64,000 nucleotides of DNA from Paenibacillus camelliae (GTDB taxonomy: Bacteria; Bacillota; Bacilli; Paenibacillales; Paenibacillaceae). The stretch spans positions 248,001 to 312,000 of the forward strand of contig NZ_JAMBNY010000002.1 in the NCBI RefSeq assembly GCF_023715345.1, given 5' to 3'. Shown here one piece after another: positions 62,188 through 64,000 of the stretch. The notes beneath the pieces are model-generated. The model was given only the letters and a program-made list of their open reading frames with translations. It was not told the origin of the DNA and searched no databases. The first letter of the stretch is position 1, and every line of letters starts with the position of its first letter. Both the position numbers and the translations under genes were made by a program.

Positions 62188-63168
62188 TTGTCAGACAATT
62201 CTCGTAATATATATGGTGGTCAAGCTGTTATTGAAGGGGTTATGTTCGCCGGAAAAACAGTCAACGTTACTGCTGTTCGACGCAAAAATAATGAAATAGA
62301 ATATCTCGAAGTACCTAAAACGACGATACCTTGGGTACAAAAGCTCAAAAAGATACCTTTAGTACGAGGTGTCGTAGGCATAGTTGAATCCAGTGCGAAG
62401 GGCTCCGTGCATCTTAACTTCTCTGCAGATAAATACGCTGAGGACGAGATGGAGGATATGACCGAGGAGGAACGCAACAAGGAGCTTGAGAAGGCAAAGA
62501 AAAAAGAAGGAAAATGGGATTTGACGATGATTTTCAGCGTAGCTGCCATCGGGGTGCTTTCCTTTATTTTCGGTAAGCTGATTTTCACTGCAGCACCTGC
62601 TGCGGTAGAGGAGCTGCTATTCAGTAATCTTTTTACGAATAAAGTTGCTCATAATTTACTTGAAGGACTTATCAAAATTATTTTTCTACTTGTTTATTTA
62701 TACCTAATGACACTAACACCGATTATTAAACGGTTGTTTCAATACCATGGTGCCGAGCATAAAGTCATCTCAGCTTATGAAGCTGGAGTTGAGCTTACTG
62801 TAGAAAATGTGCAGCGCTTCAGCAGACTGCATTATCGCTGCGGCTCAAGCTTTATTATTTTCACGGTCATTATCGGTGTAGTCATCTATTCCATGCCATT
62901 CTTTACTTGGGATTCCATCTGGGAACGGATATGGATTCGTATTGTACTACTGCCAGTTGTATTAGGTGTTTCCTATGAGGTACTACGTGCGACGAATGCT
63001 GTACGTGATATTCCTGTTTTACGCTTTCTAGGCTTTCCTGGTCTTTGGCTACAGCTGTTAACAACAAAAGAGCCACAAAATGATCAAGTCGAAGTATCAA
63101 TTGCTTCATTTAATCGTATGCTAGAATTAGAAAAGCAAAATGCTAACGGTACGATTCAACCATCGTAA
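62188..63168 (+). CDS. yqhQ: DUF1385 family membrane protein YqhQ
   Basis: The 326-residue protein starts SDNSRNIYGGQAVIEGVMFA, has a long acidic coiled part (about 90-108), and about five membrane helices, with the family motif FQYHGAEHKVISAYEAG and RLHYRCGSSF. DUF1385 members are conserved in spore formers; their biochemical role is unknown. The start is TTG with GGGAAGGAGA. It is divergent from yqhR. Confidence 0.9.
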   Translation: MSDNSRNIYGGQAVIEGVMFAGKTVNVTAVRRKNNEIEYLEVPKTTIPWVQKLKKIPLVRGVVGIVESSAKGSVHLNFSADKYAEDEMEDMTEEERNKELEKAKKKEGKWDLTMIFSVAAIGVLSFIFGKLIFTAAPAAVEELLFSNLFTNKVAHNLLEGLIKIIFLLVYLYLMTLTPIIKRLFQYHGAEHKVISAYEAGVELTVENVQRFSRLHYRCGSSFIIFTVIIGVVIYSMPFFTWDSIWERIWIRIVLLPVVLGVSYEVLRATNAVRDIPVLRFLGFPGLWLQLLTTKEPQNDQVEVSIASFNRMLELEKQNANGTIQPS

Positions 63169-63186
63169 GGAAAGGAGCAACGCAGC

Positions 63187-63492
63187 ATGAGATCCAAAGT
63201 GATCAGCTACATTGTCCTAACACTGATAGCTTTACTGATATTGATTGGTATTATCCAAACATGGCAGGATAACAAAATGTTTATCATTATTCCAATCGTG
63301 CTATTCGGATTAATCTTTTACTTCCTTAAACGGCCTCCTGCTTTCCTTAGCAAAGAGTCAAAAACTCGCGGTACGTATCAAAGCGCCGTAAGACAAAGCA
63401 AAGCAAAAAAGGAGCGCCCTCGTTCAAAAACGGTACCTTTTAAAGTCATTGAGGGCGGAAGAGACGATAGCGACACACCACGTTACCACTAA
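63187..63492 (+). CDS. small membrane protein downstream of yqhQ
   Basis: The 101-residue protein has two helices (about 6-24 and 32-48) and a very basic tail (SAVRQSKAKKERPRSKT). It starts 18 bases after yqhQ with GAAAGGAGC as ribosome site, so it is cotranscribed. Its place is that of yqhP, but I do not see clear similarity. Confidence 0.75.
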   Translation: MRSKVISYIVLTLIALLILIGIIQTWQDNKMFIIIPIVLFGLIFYFLKRPPAFLSKESKTRGTYQSAVRQSKAKKERPRSKTVPFKVIEGGRDDSDTPRYH

Positions 63493-63507
63493 AAGCATCA
63501 GCCTTCA

Positions 63508-63549
63508 CAGCAAAAAGCCGAGCGATTGTATCGCTCGGCTTTTTGCTGC
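63508..63549. terminator. strong bidirectional terminator
   Basis: A perfect stem of about 19 bp (arm AAAAAGCCGAGCGAT with its complement) and a 3-base loop, with A-run and T-run, lies between the converging yqhQ operon and mntR. Confidence 0.95.
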
Positions 63550-63575
63550 AATTAAGTCTATGACTACCTATGCCA

Positions 63576-63998
63576 TTATTCTGTATCCATTTCCTTACGA
63601 ATTTGCTGCAGCTCTTCCAATCTCGTAGCATCTCTTCGGAAATATTCTACTAAAGATTCAATACATGTAATAGAGTCCCAGCTTAAATGATGCTCGATGC
63701 CTTCAACATCATGATATATATTTTCATCCTGTACACCAATCGTTGTTAAAAAAGCCTCTAGCAGCTGATGTCGTTCCATCAACCGTTTGCCCATTTTCTT
63801 ACCTTTGGGTGTTAAAATCAATCCACGATACTTCTCATAGATTAAATAATTATCCTTGTCTAGCTTCTGAATCATCTTGGTCACAGAAGAAGGATGTACG
63901 GACAAACCTTCTGCAATATCCGATACACGAGCATATCCTTTTTCTTCCATAAGCTTATAAATTCGTTCCAAGTAGTCTTCCATGCTCGGAGTGGGCAT
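63576..63998 (-). CDS. mntR: manganese transport regulator MntR
   Basis: The 140-residue DtxR-family repressor has the winged-helix ([22 protein letters not shown]) and the metal-binding and dimer domain with Asp8 ([10 protein letters not shown]), His77-like residues in [11 protein letters not shown], and [12 protein letters not shown]. It represses Mn(II) uptake. The start ATG lies two bases from the right edge, so its ribosome site is outside the window. Confidence 0.94.
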   Translation of the reverse strand: MPTPSMEDYLERIYKLMEEKGYARVSDIAEGLSVHPSSVTKMIQKLDKDNYLIYEKYRGLILTPKGKKMGKRLMERHQLLEAFLTTIGVQDENIYHDVEGIEHHLSWDSITCIESLVEYFRRDATRLEELQQIRKEMDTE

Positions 63999-64000
63999 TG

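Noticed and set aside
62220..62588. 122-codon antisense frame opposite yqhQ
   Set aside because: It lies fully within a strongly supported gene, lacks a ribosome site, and its composition mirrors the coding strand.
1..64000. CRISPR arrays, tRNA, rRNA, insertion sequences and prophage genes
   Set aside because: None was seen on either strand; the only tyrosine recombinase is the housekeeping XerD at its usual locus.

Overview
The window looks like a chromosomal segment of a spore-forming Firmicute of the Paenibacillus/Bacillus type. Evidence is strong purine-rich ribosome binding sites, frequent TTG/GTG starts, and an almost unbroken run of genes in the order known from the Bacillus subtilis region dacF-spoIIA-spoVA-lysA / fur-xerD-deoB-punA / bkd / spo0A-spoIVB-recN-argR / dxs-xseAB-folD-nusB / accBC-spoIIIA / efp-yqhT-aroQ-yqhR / yqhQ-mntR. 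No rRNA, tRNA, CRISPR array, prophage or insertion sequence was seen. Most genes are on the minus strand, so the text follows that direction.

Layout: 1-7.6 kb holds ppiB (partial), lysA, a shortened spoVA cluster (AA, AB, AF only), sigF-spoIIAB-spoIIAA and dacF. 7.8-13.8 kb holds nucleoside salvage (pdp, punA, deoB) with a small Spo0E-like gene, xerD, a DUF4227 gene and fur. 13.8-23 kb holds spoIIM, nudF, a MciZ-like peptide gene, an M20 peptidase, a Prli42-like mini-protein, lipB and the branched-chain 2-oxoacid dehydrogenase genes (lpdV-bkdAA-bkdAB-bkdB). 23-35 kb is the accessory part: an AT-rich GH3 lipoprotein-like hexosaminidase gene, an SLH-like secreted protein, a heterodimeric ABC exporter, an orphan LysR regulator, an isolated flagellin gene and several small unknown genes. 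35-64 kb returns to core genes: spo0A, spoIVB, recN, argR, tlyA, dxs, ispA, xseB, xseA, folD, nusB, the AmaP/DUF2273/Asp23 envelope-stress set, accC-accB, the eight-gene spoIIIA operon, comB, an aspartokinase, efp, pepQ-like, aroQ, yqhR, and on the plus strand yqhQ plus a small membrane gene, ending at mntR.

The unifying theme is sporulation. Sequence motifs suggest a sigma-H promoter before spoIIAA and before spo0A (with several 0A boxes), a sigma-F type promoter before dacF, a sigma-F/G type one before spoIVB, a sigma-G promoter before spoVAA, and sigma-E promoters before spoIIIAA and the MciZ-like gene; these fit the compartments in which the B. subtilis homologues act. These are motif matches read by eye, not measured promoters.

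The most unusual structure is a repeated, non-coding intergenic element at about 47.36-47.79 kb (two full tandem copies plus a partial one) and again at 51.27-51.46 kb. Each core can fold into a long imperfect hairpin, and the stems differ between copies partly by paired changes, so it is a candidate structured RNA or mobile palindromic element.
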